Notes under the pieces: model-generated | The model's input: only the letters and a program-made list of their open reading frames with translations | Told to the model about the DNA's origin: nothing | Databases searched by the model: none | Position numbers and translations under genes: made by a program | Shown here: piece after piece, positions 1 to 11,372 of the stretch | Numbering within the stretch: position 1 is the stretch's first letter | Layout: every line of letters starts with the position of its first letter | From: Scolanthus callimorphus | Taxonomy: Eukaryota; Cnidaria; Anthozoa; Actiniaria; Edwardsiidae | DNA length: 64,000 bases | Assembly (NCBI GenBank): GCA_033964015.1 | Contig: CM066922.1 | Location: 27,274,961 to 27,338,960, forward strand | Direction of reading: 5' to 3'

Positions 1-559
1 ACATTCCGGACAAGAAGCTGCTCTCATTCGTTTATTAAATACCGCTTTCTGTAGATACTCGATTCTATTTTCTCTTTAATATAATTAAGAGTGAACATTA
101 GCCTATATAATCCTGAAGAGCTTCCCTACTTTTCTGATATCCGCGCTCGGCACACTAAACAGAAGCGGAATAAGACATTTATAGAGGTAAAATTTTTACA
201 TCGTTTACAACTTAAATCGCATGGGAAAAGCTGACCTGGGCATTTCTCTGAGTAAACCCTTATCACTATAGATGCGATTTTAGCTGGTAATAAGATCATT
301 TACGGTCGAATTTTCAAGTTATACCGGAACTCCCCATGCCGAAGGCACGGAGTGGAGCCCCATGCGTATCATTCAACGTCACATGAGAAAGCAACCCATC
401 CAAGCCAAAACGATACGTTCAGCGGCTTACGAAAACATCGCGGGCTCTTATTTACGCATGCGCACTTGCGTTTTTGGCGACCCGTGTACACAGCCAATCA
501 CAGTCCGTCTTGGCTCACTGAGCGCGCGCATCATTTAGTCCTCCAGCACAGGGCCGCGG
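1..559. other. no gene recognised
   Basis: I see no coding signal or known repeat. An open frame from 352 to 762 runs into repeat R1 and resembles nothing I know. A short hairpin with a CCGAAGG loop lies near 337-347, similar in style to the hairpins of H element ends. Confidence 0.5.
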
Positions 560-572
560 GCATGCAGAGGAC

Positions 573-1373
573 ACGGACCGGAAGTCGCTCCTTCATTTTC
601 CCGCCGAAAAAAACTCACAAAACACGCGCCCGCGTCGGCTCACTCGAGCCGAGACAAACTCGTGGGTGCGAGCCACGCCAAATTTGCTCAAAAGAATTCT
701 CTAATGATTGTCAAAATACTTCGGATTCGATTCCTTCGCCGAAATTTCATAATGTTGTTTAGTCATTTTGGAGAAACTATGAGGGAGTTGCAAAAGTTCA
801 AAGGCTAGATTGCAGAATACCCGGCCCACGGCGAAGCAAGACTTCGGCGTTCTTCTGAAGAAAAACAACAGTTTCTTCGAATACTCATATGAGATCTACG
901 AACAGGGAGTCAGAACTGGATTGAATAGGATTGACAATAACAGAAAATTACAATGGTTTTAGCCGAATAATATATACCGTTTCCGGGAAACGTTGTCACC
1001 CGAAACGCCTATAAGCTTGAAGCGCAAAGGATAATGGGGGCATCTAAACTGCTAGTTTGATCTGAATTCAGACAGTTCTCGCAACCACAGGTAAAATTAA
1101 GTTTCAGCACATTTCTAAGCATGTTTGTTTCTAATATTTTACAGAAATTCAAACAAATCTTTACCCATACTCCCTAGCGCACCAAGCTTTGTTGCTTTTT
1201 TCAGTGACAACGTATCCCGGAAACGGTATATTTAGGAAAATTGGCTTTGTGCAAAAGCTTGCCAAGTAAGAATGAATTAACTCAACACGACGGAGACTTT
1301 CGAAGGAAAGAAACGACTTCACTATCAGTTATCGGTAAGCACAAAGCTTGAAATTTCTTCTTATGCTATTTAT
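573..1373 (+). repeat. repeat R1, left part, interrupted by H insertion
   Basis: This stretch aligns by eye with 47580-48105: ACCGGAAGTCGC, TTTTCCCGCCGAA, AACACGCGCCCGCGTCG, ATTTGCTCAAAAG and CAAAATACTTCGGA recur in the same order. The similarity stops at 1373, where the H element end AGCGGAGCTCC begins, and resumes at 10911. This is therefore one copy of a dispersed repeat cut in two. No coding content is recognised. Confidence 0.7.
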
Positions 1374-1660
1374 AGCGGAGCTCCTTTGCGGCCGAAGGCC
1401 GCAGAGCGGAGCACCATACCTAAGAAAAAAGCGTCAAAAAAACAAATCCAAATGGTACGGTACGACTCCAATCATCGCAAATAGTGTGAATGTAAGAAAT
1501 CCACAGGGTACCCAAAACCTCGCATGCGGCAATATCGCGCAAAGGGATCGAAGTGAATTTTGAACGTCGAAGGTCATCCAAGGTCATTTCCGCGCCGGAC
1601 GGTGAAGCCTGCACCTTTCGCAGCCGCTTTGATGCATCTAGTCTCCTTCGCAGTCGTGTG

Positions 1661-1740
1661 GTCATGACGTCACAACATGGCGGCGAGCCAGTGACGGAGG
1701 GGTGGGTGGCGCGCGCTCATGACGTCACAGCATGGCGGTG
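1661..1740. promoter_or_regulatory. twin TGACGTCA plus ATGGCGG motifs
   Basis: Two copies of TGACGTCACA(A/G)CATGGCGG lie about 56 bp apart. TGACGTCA is the consensus CREB/ATF site and ATGGCGG is the YY1 core. The pair may be a promoter fragment carried by a mobile element. No transcript is visible next to it, so a function is only inferred. Confidence 0.3.
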
Positions 1741-1799
1741 TGGTAGTGAGGGGGGAGGGGTGGGTGGTCGGGGGGGATGCTGTTCACGTGACAGACTGC

Positions 1800-3242
1800 A
1801 GGAAACCCAAATATGGTCTTATGCAACTCTGTTTATCTTGATCGAAATGCCGAACGAAATACATCTCTACAACGCGTCTGCAGAACTGTTCTACGCAAAT
1901 GATAATATGTTTACAAAAAGCCAGGGACAACTAGTGTGTCAAGAAATCAGGAGAGTGTCTTCCTAGTCATCTAGAAGTCCGGGAGAAGTCCATGATTTTT
2001 ATAGCGCCGAGTAGAATTGGCAATTGGCTGTGCAGTTCTTTGCGAAGTCATTCTTCATTTCTTTCACTAACGCTTGGGCGTTTTAGTTAATAACTGGGCA
2101 GTAAAACTTGACTTTTTTGAAGAGCAAAATTAACTTGGAGAAGCTCATTTCCACTATGGCAGAAGCGAGTGACATGACGGTTTTATTTGGATGAATATTA
2201 TTAGCACACGAGAAGTCTGGTCTAAAGACAAAGATGGCGGCCGAGCAATTCGTGGTTCAAAATTCCTGGATAAAGGCTAGCAGTTTTTATAGGAAGATGG
2301 CAGGACATTCACAGTTCCGAACAGGATTGCACTAAGGTTGTTTCTACATGGGGGGAAAATCTACTGCGAATGAAGGTAGGAACTAAAAGTTTGCTGTTAG
2401 TTTACATCAAGCATTTTGACCTTTGAATCCTTATAGAGCTGAGCCGGCGTGACAGCGATACTCGAACTTGTTTTAGCATCAAAATACAATAAGCATTTTA
2501 GTTAATATTAACTCCTTAAACTGTCTAATACCGAAGGCTAACTAATGAAACGTGCGTGTTGACAAAAACATTAGAAAACTATAGAAAACACTAGAAAAAA
2601 TGTTCTCGAAAATGTTTTGTGCACAGCAGAATGTTTGAAATAGGCACATAAAAACTTAAAATTTAGAGTAGAGTGAATACATAAAACCTTATGATATGCT
2701 AGTAAGCTTTAGTAAAAAGGTACCAGTAAGAACAATTGGAAAAAAACAAACGAATACAATGTGTTTAGTCTCACACTTTTAATTTTGTGCTTCAATCTAA
2801 ATTACAAAATTCTAGTGTGTGATATGTAAGCTTATGTGCCCACTTATTGTTTTGTCTTGGTGATAAGCCATGTGTTTATGTTTGCATTTTCATACCTGCC
2901 AACCCTGAAAACTCCAAAACCAAAAGTTTGTCTGGAATACAACAGCTGTATGAGAAATGAGCAAGAAATTTACCCGGGAGATATTCCAGTAAATATTCGG
3001 AAAGTTTTTTCAATTTTTTCCCGGAAGACTGAGGGTGAAAACTGGGAGAGTTGGCAGGTAAGCATTTCGCTGTTCACAACATAGTTGTAATTGCAGTGTG
3101 TAATTACAACTGTTTAGTTTAGACTGTTTGGTTTAGAAACAGCTTTTCATGACTATTTATGCAAATTGGAAATAATGCTAAATGGTATAATTTTCATTGA
3201 GACGATGCAATACCAAATTATGTAGCACCCCTATTACTGATA
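1800..3242. other. no gene recognised
   Basis: AT-rich sequence inside the H insertion. Short frames (for example 2836-3084) show no family resemblance. A diffuse CGGGAG-type repeat near 2970-3060 is echoed at 5080-5125. Confidence 0.4.
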
Positions 3243-3488
3243 ACCGGGGGTGGGGGGTCGGGTACTCCCTTACAAGAGCTATATGGGTATGTGCCGCCAA
3301 ACAATTTTGATTTGCAGGTATCATTAATTTCTCTTTAGAACAAGGTCTCATTTTGGGTGCAAACAAAATTGAACGGGGTAGCTTTTCTCTAAAAAATCGT
3401 TTTAGAACGGGGTCCGCTTTTGAAATTCGCAGTGGCACATACCCGCCCTATATCAAGCCAAGTTCCCCCCCCCCCCCCCCCCCGGGTG
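3243..3488. repeat. MITE with poly-G/poly-C termini
   Basis: The left end starts with a G-run (GGGGGTGGGGGG) and GGTACTCCC; the right end finishes in about 20 C followed by GGGTGATACC. GGGTATGTGCC occurs near the left end and its complement GGCACATACCC near the right end. No coding potential; a non-autonomous inverted-repeat element. Confidence 0.6.
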
Positions 3489-3608
3489 ATACCCATGGGA
3501 ATTCATTTTTTCCTCAAGAAAAAACTGCAAAATTGGTTGATATTTGTATTTGACATAATATTGAATGCTTTGGGAATAGCAGGGGTTTAATTTGATTTTA
3601 GATTGTGC

Positions 3609-3761
3609 GGTTCCAGAAATTATCCATACCTCCCCTACGGAAGGGCATTGGAAATTCCAGAGGGGTGGGGGGTCAATTTACCTGATCATTTCCATACAAA
3701 TACTGTATTTTTCGTTGGAAATTCCAGAGGGGTGGGGGGTCACAGGATATTTTCTGGAACC
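3609..3761. repeat. GGTTCCAGAAA-type MITE
   Basis: Terminal inverted repeat: GGTTCCAGAAATTATCC at the left, GGATATTTTCTGGAACC at the right. GGAAATTCCAGAGGGGTGGG occurs twice inside. Related copies are at 6222, 8660 (partial), 9634, 62713 and 63290 of this window. Confidence 0.75.
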
Positions 3762-3899
3762 ACACATTGCTTAAGAAGTCACAGTATGTGGGAGAAAGTG
3801 GTTTATAGCGGAGCTCCCGCGGGCGCCGAAGGCGCCCGCGTAGCGTAGCCCCATAGCTACATGCAGGAGAAGAAGGAAACATAACAGAAAAGTGTATAC

Positions 3900-6200
3900 C
3901 CATCGACCTCGATTTTCATGGACTTCCGGTTGTGTGTGTGTCCGTCGTCGCACAGGTAGCCCATCAGTTTTGAGCGGGAAAATGAGCACGCGCGCGCCTT
4001 GAATTTTATTTGCAAGGGATTTTTTTTTTCAACCAGCGAAATGCAGAGAGAAGAGGCCTCTGGCTCTGCTAAGCAGGGAAGCATTTTCGACAAGGGAATT
4101 TGTTTTCTTGCTCTTCACGAAAAAAATGAAACGTTTCTGTGACAAGCTGCCTCATTTCAAGGTATTTTAGACTAAGTCTAAAAGTCAAATTTACTGCGAT
4201 GAGGTCGAAACGTCGAGATGGATATGTCGATGAACACGGGAGTTTCACGAAGGAAAAAGAAACGAAGTAGAGGGCGAAGAGTGAGAGAGAAGAACCAGCA
4301 GCGAGCAAATGACATGTCGGAAGACAACAACGGCCGTCGATCGAGAGAGAACGAAAAATTATGTCTTCAGTAGGGGGATGAAAGTACCCTAGCCAACATG
4401 TCGAAACCTGAAGTAAAAAGGCAGAGACTAAATACAACGGAAAAAAGTGTCCAGAACATTTTCCTTCTCAGAATCTCAGAAGGAAAGATAAACGACAGCG
4501 CGGGAAGAAGAACGAAGGTCGAAACTCAGAAGACTGTCGTCGTGCTGTGCAAGGAAAAAATATTCTCAAGGTAGGTCCTCACGAAAAACTTTAAAATTCA
4601 ACCGTAGTTTTATAAACTTTTTTTTTTTTTTTAACTTTTATTAATTTTCTTTTTAATTTTCGTTCCAAGTTTTTTCGCGTCCCGGCGGCTCGCTACGCTA
4701 GTTAAAAACGATGGTGGCTGTCGGGAGATTTACGTTACTTGTTTGTTTGAGGATTCCAAGTGTAATACGCATTTTTAAGTGATTTCAGTTTGACAGTGAT
4801 TCTACTTCCGTTGCCATAGCTTTGAGCGATAATTATTGTACTTAGGGAGAATTTAGGTATTTGCTTGTCCATATTAGGCAGCCATGTTGAATGAAGCGGA
4901 ACGCCATCATCGAACTTTACTTTGGCAGGGACGTCAACCTTGCCGCTCGAAAAACCTTGAGACACCAAAATATTGGGTTTTTGAGGCAGGAAAATACCTA
5001 ATGTCTGTCATTTTCGCTGTATTTAGCGTTCTTTTAAGGTCCAGAAGCAAAAAGAAATCGTTTTTTTCAAAAGAAAACCGGGAGATTTTCTTAAAAACCG
5101 GGAGACTCCCGGCAAAACCGGAGAGTTGACGTCCCAGCTTTGGTCATCAAACAATGACTCTGCAATGCAATCTCCGAACTTCCGATTAGGCAATGGTACA
5201 GTAATTCTTGAGTTTATTAACCTGTTGTTCTTAGAATTGTGGAATATTTTATCCATTTCGCTAAGCCCTGAGGTTTGACTGAGGAATAATTGACTGCTTG
5301 ATTTAATTTGTAGGTTTCCAGCTTATGTTTTTCTGGCTTCACAGTGTTTACCGCATATAACAGGCAAGTAATCATTAGATTATTTTGTTTCACTGTCGGA
5401 TCAGGCACGAACATTTTCAAGCATATATCTTGTAGGTAGCGCAAGTTTATTTGAGATTATTTTTGTCTCCCAAATCATTAAAAAAAGTTAGTTTTTACAT
5501 TGTAAATAAAGTGTAAGTATACTTTATAAAACCAGACATGCTGGGAACAACTGACAAAGTGCATCATTCACAGTTGAAGGGGATCTGAAACAAAATTTAG
5601 GCATATTTTCTTAGAACAAGATATTTCTCCCTCATGATATTTGGCCTTTGTCAAGCTTGAGTTTAGATGCAATTATATTTCAGTTCAATAAAAACCTAGG
5701 ACAATTCACAGATAGTTAATATTTGTCATAAAAATGAAAAAAGTGAACCTACAATCATTTGTATCTGTGACATTATAGCTTCATGTGATGTTATAAGTCA
5801 TCTTGTGAGGATTAGCTTGCACCCCCGGCCGGGCCCCCTGCAATCATCACACTAAGTGGAATATCCTCAGTAATGACTGTAGCCAAACACACATAAAATG
5901 TGTGGTTCCCAGGGGGTACTTGGATATAGAAATGACTGGGGTCCAACAGAGCTTCAAATTTCATACCCAAAAAATGAGCCATAAGTTTTAAACCGCCCGC
6001 CCATAATATCCAACTTTCTTAGTCTAAAAAGGCCATTTAGCATACACATGATGCTGTGAGCTGCTTTCCCGGAAATAGCTTTAGCTTTCGATCAACCCCC
6101 CACCCCCAAATACCTGGTAGAATTTTAAACCCAAAAAAATTCCTTTTACTACAGATTTCATACCCCCCAAAAAATGTCAGACCTCCACATCACTTTTATA
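3900..6200. other. no gene recognised
   Basis: Interior of the nested H copy. Contains a T-run at 4620-4632 and low-complexity stretches. Frames such as 4069-4437 (minus) have no family resemblance. Confidence 0.4.
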
Positions 6201-6221
6201 TCAAGGTACCCCCTTCGTTAT

Positions 6222-6383
6222 GGTTCCAGAAAGCCCTTCAAGGAAGGGCTTGGAAATTCTAGAGTGGTTGCAGGTCAATTTACCTGCTTTTTTTATATAC
6301 AAATACTCAGCTATTTTTCTTTTGATATTCCAGAGGGGTGTGTCACTTTTCAACACACTTCTGTGGAGTGAGGAGAGGGAACC
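6222..6383. repeat. GGTTCCAGAAA-type MITE, degraded
   Basis: Starts GGTTCCAGAAAGCCC and contains ATATTCCAGAGGGGTG and TTTCAACACACTTC, as in the copies at 8660 and 9634. The right terminus is worn (GAGGGAACCACACAT). Confidence 0.55.
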
Positions 6384-6395
6384 ACACATAACACT

Positions 6396-6605
6396 CAGGG
6401 CCGTAGCAAGCCTCCAAAAACTGGGGGGGGGGGGGGGACAACATATAAAAAACCTCAAAGCAGTTTTTAAAAAAAGTTTAAACTCTTTTGCCTGAATGTG
6501 AATTTGCCGCATGTTTGGGAGAACTTTGAAATGCAGGGTGCAAAATTGGGAGTTTTAAGGGTTGTTTGGGGAAAACTGGGGGCCCCGGTAAGCGCTGCGG
6601 CCCTG
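6396..6605. repeat. 210-bp MITE with CAGGGCCGTAGC ends
   Basis: Terminal inverted repeats CAGGGCCGTAGC and GCTGCGGCCCTG. ACACT directly abuts both ends (6391-6395 and 6606-6610), consistent with a 5-bp target duplication. A G-run sits near the left end. The CAGGG terminus recalls hAT elements, but those duplicate 8 bp, so the superfamily is left open. Confidence 0.65.
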
Positions 6606-6609
6606 ACAC

Positions 6610-8659
6610 TGTTAACGCACCATAAATCCTTGAATTAGTGCCTCCTGGACACTTATCCACATAAAACATTCCGACCTAAGCATATTTTTAATCGATCGGA
6701 AGCAAATAATTTCTAAAATACTACCATATCATAAAATACTACATAAAATACTACCATAGCATAAGTGTGTCAAAAACGATGCTTCTGTGTGTGTGCCCTG
6801 TGTGCCTCCTGGACAATCAAACAGAGACATGGTAATTATGGAGTGTTAAAAAATCAACCTTGCTTCAATCAATACATTCCTTTTAAAGTGGTGAATCTGA
6901 AAGTTTGAATGTTATTCATCCTTGATTTAATGTTTTCATTATTTTTATGGCTTTTACAAAGATAATGGGACTCCAGTATGTTCCGTTACTAAAATGTATA
7001 ATAATATCCATGGCTATATGCTTTCGTTTGGTAAATAGACAGGAAAAGAAGATCTGTGTTATAGTTGCAACATTTTATAATGGATTCCTTTTCTCTTTCA
7101 ATTTCAGTGACAAAGCAGCATCCATGGCATAAGGCAAAAATAATATTAACATAATGGCTGTAGTACATGGGAGGCAGAACATACGTGAGGGGGCTGATAG
7201 ACATTATGTATGGCAATGTGGGGGGTGGGGGAAAACAAGAAAACATGTTCAAAAGTGGATGCCCCTCCCTTCTGAGCTTCTAGGCCCACCCCCCTTACCA
7301 TTCAGTGGAATTTTTAATTAATTAAAAAAGAAGGTGCAGCTGTATGAGTGGAAAGCTCATTCTCATTCATGGATTCATGGTATACCATATATTGGATTGT
7401 ACGGGGATGCTCGGCCCGAAAGGGGTAGGGTTTTCAGGCTAGAGGTATAAGAAAGGGGTAGGGTATTGGTAGGGTATTGGTATTTTCTGGAATGACATAT
7501 TTTAGTAAAAATACACTGCTCATGTAATAAATGGGACATGTATATTGTGATTCAAATTTAAAAAAAACTCAAATAATTACTTTTCTTTTTATTGCACTTT
7601 TGTTCTTTGTTAGAATTATTCCATTGGGAGGGGTTAAGTATGCTATTTTTTCTGAAGGAAGTTTCTTTACCCTACTTGACGACAGGCCAAGCTTTATTGT
7701 GCCAGTGTAGCAACATACCAAAGAAGACACTGTATACATATCAAGAGACATGTTTTCTTGTAAAGCATACTGTGACAAGCTATCTACAATGGCAACCTTG
7801 TTTTTGTTTCATTAACACAGAAAAATATGTAACCGGGAGCTCCGCTTTTAGCCAGTGGCTAAATCTATATATTAGATTGTGGTTGCTGCTATGGCTGGGA
7901 CTGTAGGCAGGGTTTGGGCTGGGATTCGCCATAAAATTTCCTATTGATATTGTGGCACTTGGCTCAAGTGGCAGGAGTTTTTCTCTGCGAATGAAAACTT
8001 ACAATAATAATACAGATTAGACACAGAAATGTGCCTCAAATTGCAAGAAATTAGCAGTGCACTAGCATTCTTGTATCTAATGCCCCGCTATTCCCCGTGT
8101 TGGGAAGTGCAGGGCTTCCCACTGACTAGTGTGTCATGTTTACCTATTTCACATCACATGGCATTCATTTGAATAATGTTTTTTTGTTTGGATTTCTTCC
8201 ATATTCATATATCCTTTGATGCATAGCAGAAAACAAAAACAAAGAAAGGATACCTGGGGAATGCCACATGATCTAAAATGGGACAACATTATGCCCAAGT
8301 GCATGAGGTGTATCATAGAGAAATATGTGGTCTACCTGTGTAGAGACTGGGACTAGCCCGGTCAAACCCCATTTGTAGTTGTTTTGTAGCCGTTCATCAT
8401 TCCGTTTGTTATGCTCAAATAAATCGCCATTTAACAAGGAAATGGATGAACTCTTATCTACATCACATAATTCCTACATGGTTAGCCCTTGAAGGAAATA
8501 CGCCAACTCGAATGGTGCAGGCACAGGCATGGAAAGAAGGTTTTAATTTGTATTTGATATAGTTTCACTGAAGTAGATATAATTTGTCTTGACATAGTTT
8601 CACTGAATTAAATAAAACAGGCTTGATTATTTTTGGAAATGTTTATGGTGTGTACATTA
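6610..8659. other. no gene recognised
   Basis: AT-rich DNA except for the H right end at 7836-7870. Short frames around 6947-7252 and 7569-7906 are not recognised; the tail of the 7592-7906 frame is only the translated H terminus. Confidence 0.4.
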
Positions 8660-8761
8660 TTCTTCATAAAAATAATGTATTTTTCTTTTGAAATTCCAAG
8701 GGTTGGGGGGGGGGGCAATTTCAACACCCTTCAGTGGGGGTATGGATATTTTCTGGAACCT
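8660..8761. repeat. partial GGTTCCAGAAA-type MITE
   Basis: Right half only: ATGTATTTTTCTTTTGAAATTCC, a G-run, TTTCAACACCCTTCA and the terminus GGATATTTTCTGGAACC. Confidence 0.6.
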
Positions 8762-8776
8762 ACAATATTATAAATT

Positions 8777-8962
8777 AGTCAAATCACACTAGTGGTCTAT
8801 TTTCAATGCTGCAATCTGATTGGTTGAGCTACTAGTAGGCTATACCAAGTTATAGCCTAGTAGTAGCGAAAAGTGTTGGATTTGAAAGCCAGAAAATAGC
8901 AAATGAACAGAACAAAAACATTTTTTTAGCAATACAAATTGACCTACTAGTGTGATTTGACT
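8777..8962. repeat. fold-back MITE
   Basis: Left end AGTCAAATCACACTAGT and right end ACTAGTGTGATTTGACT are perfect inverted complements. An inner inverted repeat with GCTACTAGTAGGCTATA lies between them. The downstream block CATGGCCTCTGAGTCAATAG at 8987-9040 recurs near 63176. Confidence 0.75.
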
Positions 8963-9633
8963 AAAACAATTATTCCACTCGCCCTCATGGCCTCTGAGTC
9001 AATAGCCCATTTGGCCTTCGGCCTCATAAATAGCTAGTAGTATGCACTCTAATTGATTGAAAACTGTGCATTCTCACATCATAATCACACAGCAAATACA
9101 ATGCTATTTTATAAATTAAGCAATAAAACTTGGATTCTTAGTTTAAAATAAACTAAGAAAAGAAAAATGAGGCAAATATTGAAACTTTTATTTTATTGAA
9201 CAATATAAAACATTTTGGGGGGCTCATAAGAAACTATGTGTGATTATTAAATAAATACTTTTTAAGAATCAGTTTAATGCATTTACAGTGCTTATTTTTA
9301 AGGATGTTAATGCATCAAACAATTTTACCACAATCTAAACCAACTACAAAGGTATACAGTACTTGAATGACAATTAATTATTTTGTGACTTTGAAAAGTG
9401 GCCTCTGAATAGAGGTACCACTGTAGTGAGGATGCTGAGGTACTAAGATGATTACATAGCAGTTAGCATAGGGTGTTCAGGACGACTGTCTTGTGTTTTG
9501 GAGAAAATAATTTATCCACTAGTTTTGGATAAATAGCTTAATAGATTAATAGCTCTAGATTTCCATGAGCTGATCAAAGATTACTCATACGAATCTCTAG
9601 CTTTATAATCTTATTGTTATATGTGTAATGCTA
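8963..9633. other. no gene recognised
   Basis: AT-rich spacer with nothing supported beyond the CATGGCCTCTGAGTCA block shared with 63176-63225. Confidence 0.4.
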
Positions 9634-9833
9634 GGTTCCAGAAAATATTCATCCCCCCCCCCCTCCTCCACAGAAGGGATTGGAAATTCTGGAGTTGTGG
9701 TGCTGTGGTGGTACCTAACTTCTTTCATACAAATACTGTATGTTTCTGTTTTTCTTTGGAAATTCCAGAGGGGTGGGGTTGTGGTCACTTTTCAACACCC
9801 TTCCATGGGTGGGGGATGGATATTTTCTGGAAG
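9634..9833. repeat. GGTTCCAGAAA-type MITE
   Basis: Left GGTTCCAGAAAATATTC, right GATATTTTCTGGAAGG, with internal GGAAATTCCAGAGGGGTGGG and TTTCAACACCCTTCCATGGG. Same family as 3609 and 62713. Confidence 0.7.
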
Positions 9834-10011
9834 GGCCACACAATGCCAGATTATCCAATACTCATCTCTCCATGGTGGGTCTTGCACACAGGGAAGGTTT
9901 TTTTTTTTTTTAAGGGAGGAGGGGGAGAGGAATTTCACCAATTGTTTCCAATATTGTGTTGGTCCTCCCTTGCATTTTTATATAAAAAAACGTCTATCCC
10001 CATCTGCAGCC

Positions 10012-10461
10012 TGGGGGGGGGGGGGGGGACTCCCATATTTTTTGGTCGGGATGATCGTCGTATCTTTTAGGGGTCAAAATCACGGTGGTTTGGTCTCTTT
10101 TAGGGGTGATCGTGATCTTCAATAAATTTTAGGGAGATTTGCATCTTTAAGGGCCGAAACTGTGTCCAAATTGTTTTTTCCCATGATGGTGCTTCTAAAA
10201 ACCGTGTAAGAAAGAGAGATTATTCGATGAGAAGACGATAAATTAGAAACAAACACGGAAATTTCTTGATGAGTATCTTTCACCTGTTACCTGTGTTCTT
10301 CGCGCCTACTTAGCACATAAGACCTCATCTTTTAGGGTAATAAATTTTTTGAGCCATGCCATGGCCCGCCATGTTTGGTATCTTTTAGGGGTGAAACTTA
10401 AAATTTCCGACGATCATCCCCGACTAAAAAATATGGGAGTCCCCCCCCCCCCCCCCCCCGG
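10012..10461. repeat. poly-G/C-ended TIR element
   Basis: The left end is a run of about 18 G followed by ACTCCCATATTTTTTGGTCG; the right end is CGACTAAAAAATATGGGAGT followed by about 19 C. CTGCAG stands just outside both runs. Internal TCTTTTAGGGGT repeats lie in both halves. Relatives with the same design are at 23057-23455 and 24131-24316. Confidence 0.75.
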
Positions 10462-10860
10462 GTCTGCAGGAGTCTAGGAAAGGCAACTCTCACCTCACCT
10501 TGGTATATGTTTTGTTCCAAGCATTCTGAGAAAACTATGCATCATGAAATCAAGTGTATATATTTAGTAGTTATCAACTAGAATGGTTTGACCCTGCCCG
10601 CAAAAAGCTGCTAAATAGGTATAGCCCTCTCTTTATGGTGCCCACATCCCCCCAACTTTTCTGGATTTCTCTGCTCATTCATGATGGGTATTTTCTGGGG
10701 TGACTCATTTTAGTAAAAATACACTGAACATGTAATAATATAATACACACAGTATGTATATGTTGAAATATTAAAACAGCTTATGGCAAATAAAAGTTTT
10801 TCTCTTGACATTTTTTTCTTCAAAAAATTTCTTGAAAAGCCTATTATAGTGATGCACACC
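10462..10860. other. no gene recognised
   Basis: AT-rich spacer. TTTAGTAAAAATACACTG and nearby words match 7500-7525, so this part shares ancestry with the tail of the nested H copy. Confidence 0.4.
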
Positions 10861-10910
10861 ATGTACACAACCGGGAGCTCCGCTTTTAGCCAGTGGCTAA
10901 ATCTATATAT

Positions 10911-11285
10911 TATTTTTAGCTTCCAAGTTTATTGCATTCCTGATCAGAAAATTCTGACTTTACATGTATAAACTTTTACGTTTTGCTGCTTTAGTTGGCT
11001 CCCTCGAGGTTTCTTTTTCTCCGGCTAAACTCGAATTATAGTTTTGAGTAATCTTTACTGATATTCTAGCCTTGATTTTCCTTTGTCACATGTTAGATTT
11101 AGTTAGTACAATGAGACAAATACTATGTCAAGTATTCTTTGTTTTGGATTTCGCTGAAAATCTTATTTTTCATTTTTATTTCAAGGAGATTATCTTTTGC
11201 CGGTCGTGAACTGCGACTTGTTAGCATATCAGAACGCGCTAATACTATCATTGCCATATAATGGTAACATGAATTTTCTTGATTT
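10911..11285 (+). repeat. repeat R1, right part
   Basis: TATTTTTAGCTTCCAAGTTT, TTTGCTGCT, TTGGCTCCCTC, CTTTGTCACATG, GTCAAGTATTCTTTGTT, AAGGAGATT, CGTGAACTGCGA and TTGCCATATAAT follow in the same order as at 48108-48535. This is the continuation of the R1 copy ending at 1373. Confidence 0.75.
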
Positions 11286-11334
11286 AAACTGTAAAAGTGA
11301 GCTCCCTGTGAGTAAGACGTGGGGTGTGTATGAT

Positions 11335-11372
11335 TGGAGTTCCGCTTTTAGGCATTGCCTAAATCTATAAAA
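11335..11372 (+). repeat. worn H-family 3' end
   Basis: GGAGTTCCGCTTTTAGGCATTGCCTAAATCTATAA is the H right terminus. Its hairpin stem carries compensating changes (TTTAGGCA paired with TGCCTAAA). No matching left end is recognised nearby. Confidence 0.55.

Larger units (their letters stand above)
3807..7870 (+). mobile_element. nested H-family copy
   Basis: The left end is AGCGGAGCTCCC with a GCGGGCGCCGAAGGCGCCCGC hairpin at 3817-3839; the right end is GGGAGCTCCGCTTTTAGCCAGTGGCTAAATCTATATAT. The 50 bp before the right end (AATGGCAACC, then GTTTCATTAACACAG and AAAAATATGTAA) match the same part of the H copy at 54417-54500. The interior has no 128-bp minisatellite and no gene. It holds at least two MITEs, so the 4-kb length is partly secondary insertion. 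Exact pairing of the two ends is inferred. Confidence 0.5.
1374..10910 (+). mobile_element. long H-family insertion inside repeat R1
   Basis: The left boundary is AGCGGAGCTCC followed by a GCGGCCGAAGGCCGC hairpin and GAGCACCATACCTAAG. The right boundary is GGGAGCTCCGCT, then the hairpin TTTAGCCAGTGGCTAAA and TCTATATAT. The outer flanks (1360-1373 and 10911 on) are adjacent halves of R1, as shown by the uninterrupted copy at 48100-48125. The interval is far longer than the 1.3-kb H copies and holds another H copy plus many MITEs, so it is an old copy expanded by nested insertions, or left and right ends of different copies. The asymmetric ends with subterminal inverted repeats and a 3' hairpin resemble Helentron/HINE elements; that class is an inference. 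No Rep/helicase is visible. Confidence 0.5.

Noticed and set aside
352..762. 136-codon frame near the left edge
   Set aside because: Overlaps repeat R1 and has no recognisable domain or splice context.
9621..10125. Two overlapping frames of 149 and 165 codons
   Set aside because: Both cross a GGTTCCAGAAA-type MITE and a G-run of another element; glycine runs come from poly-G.
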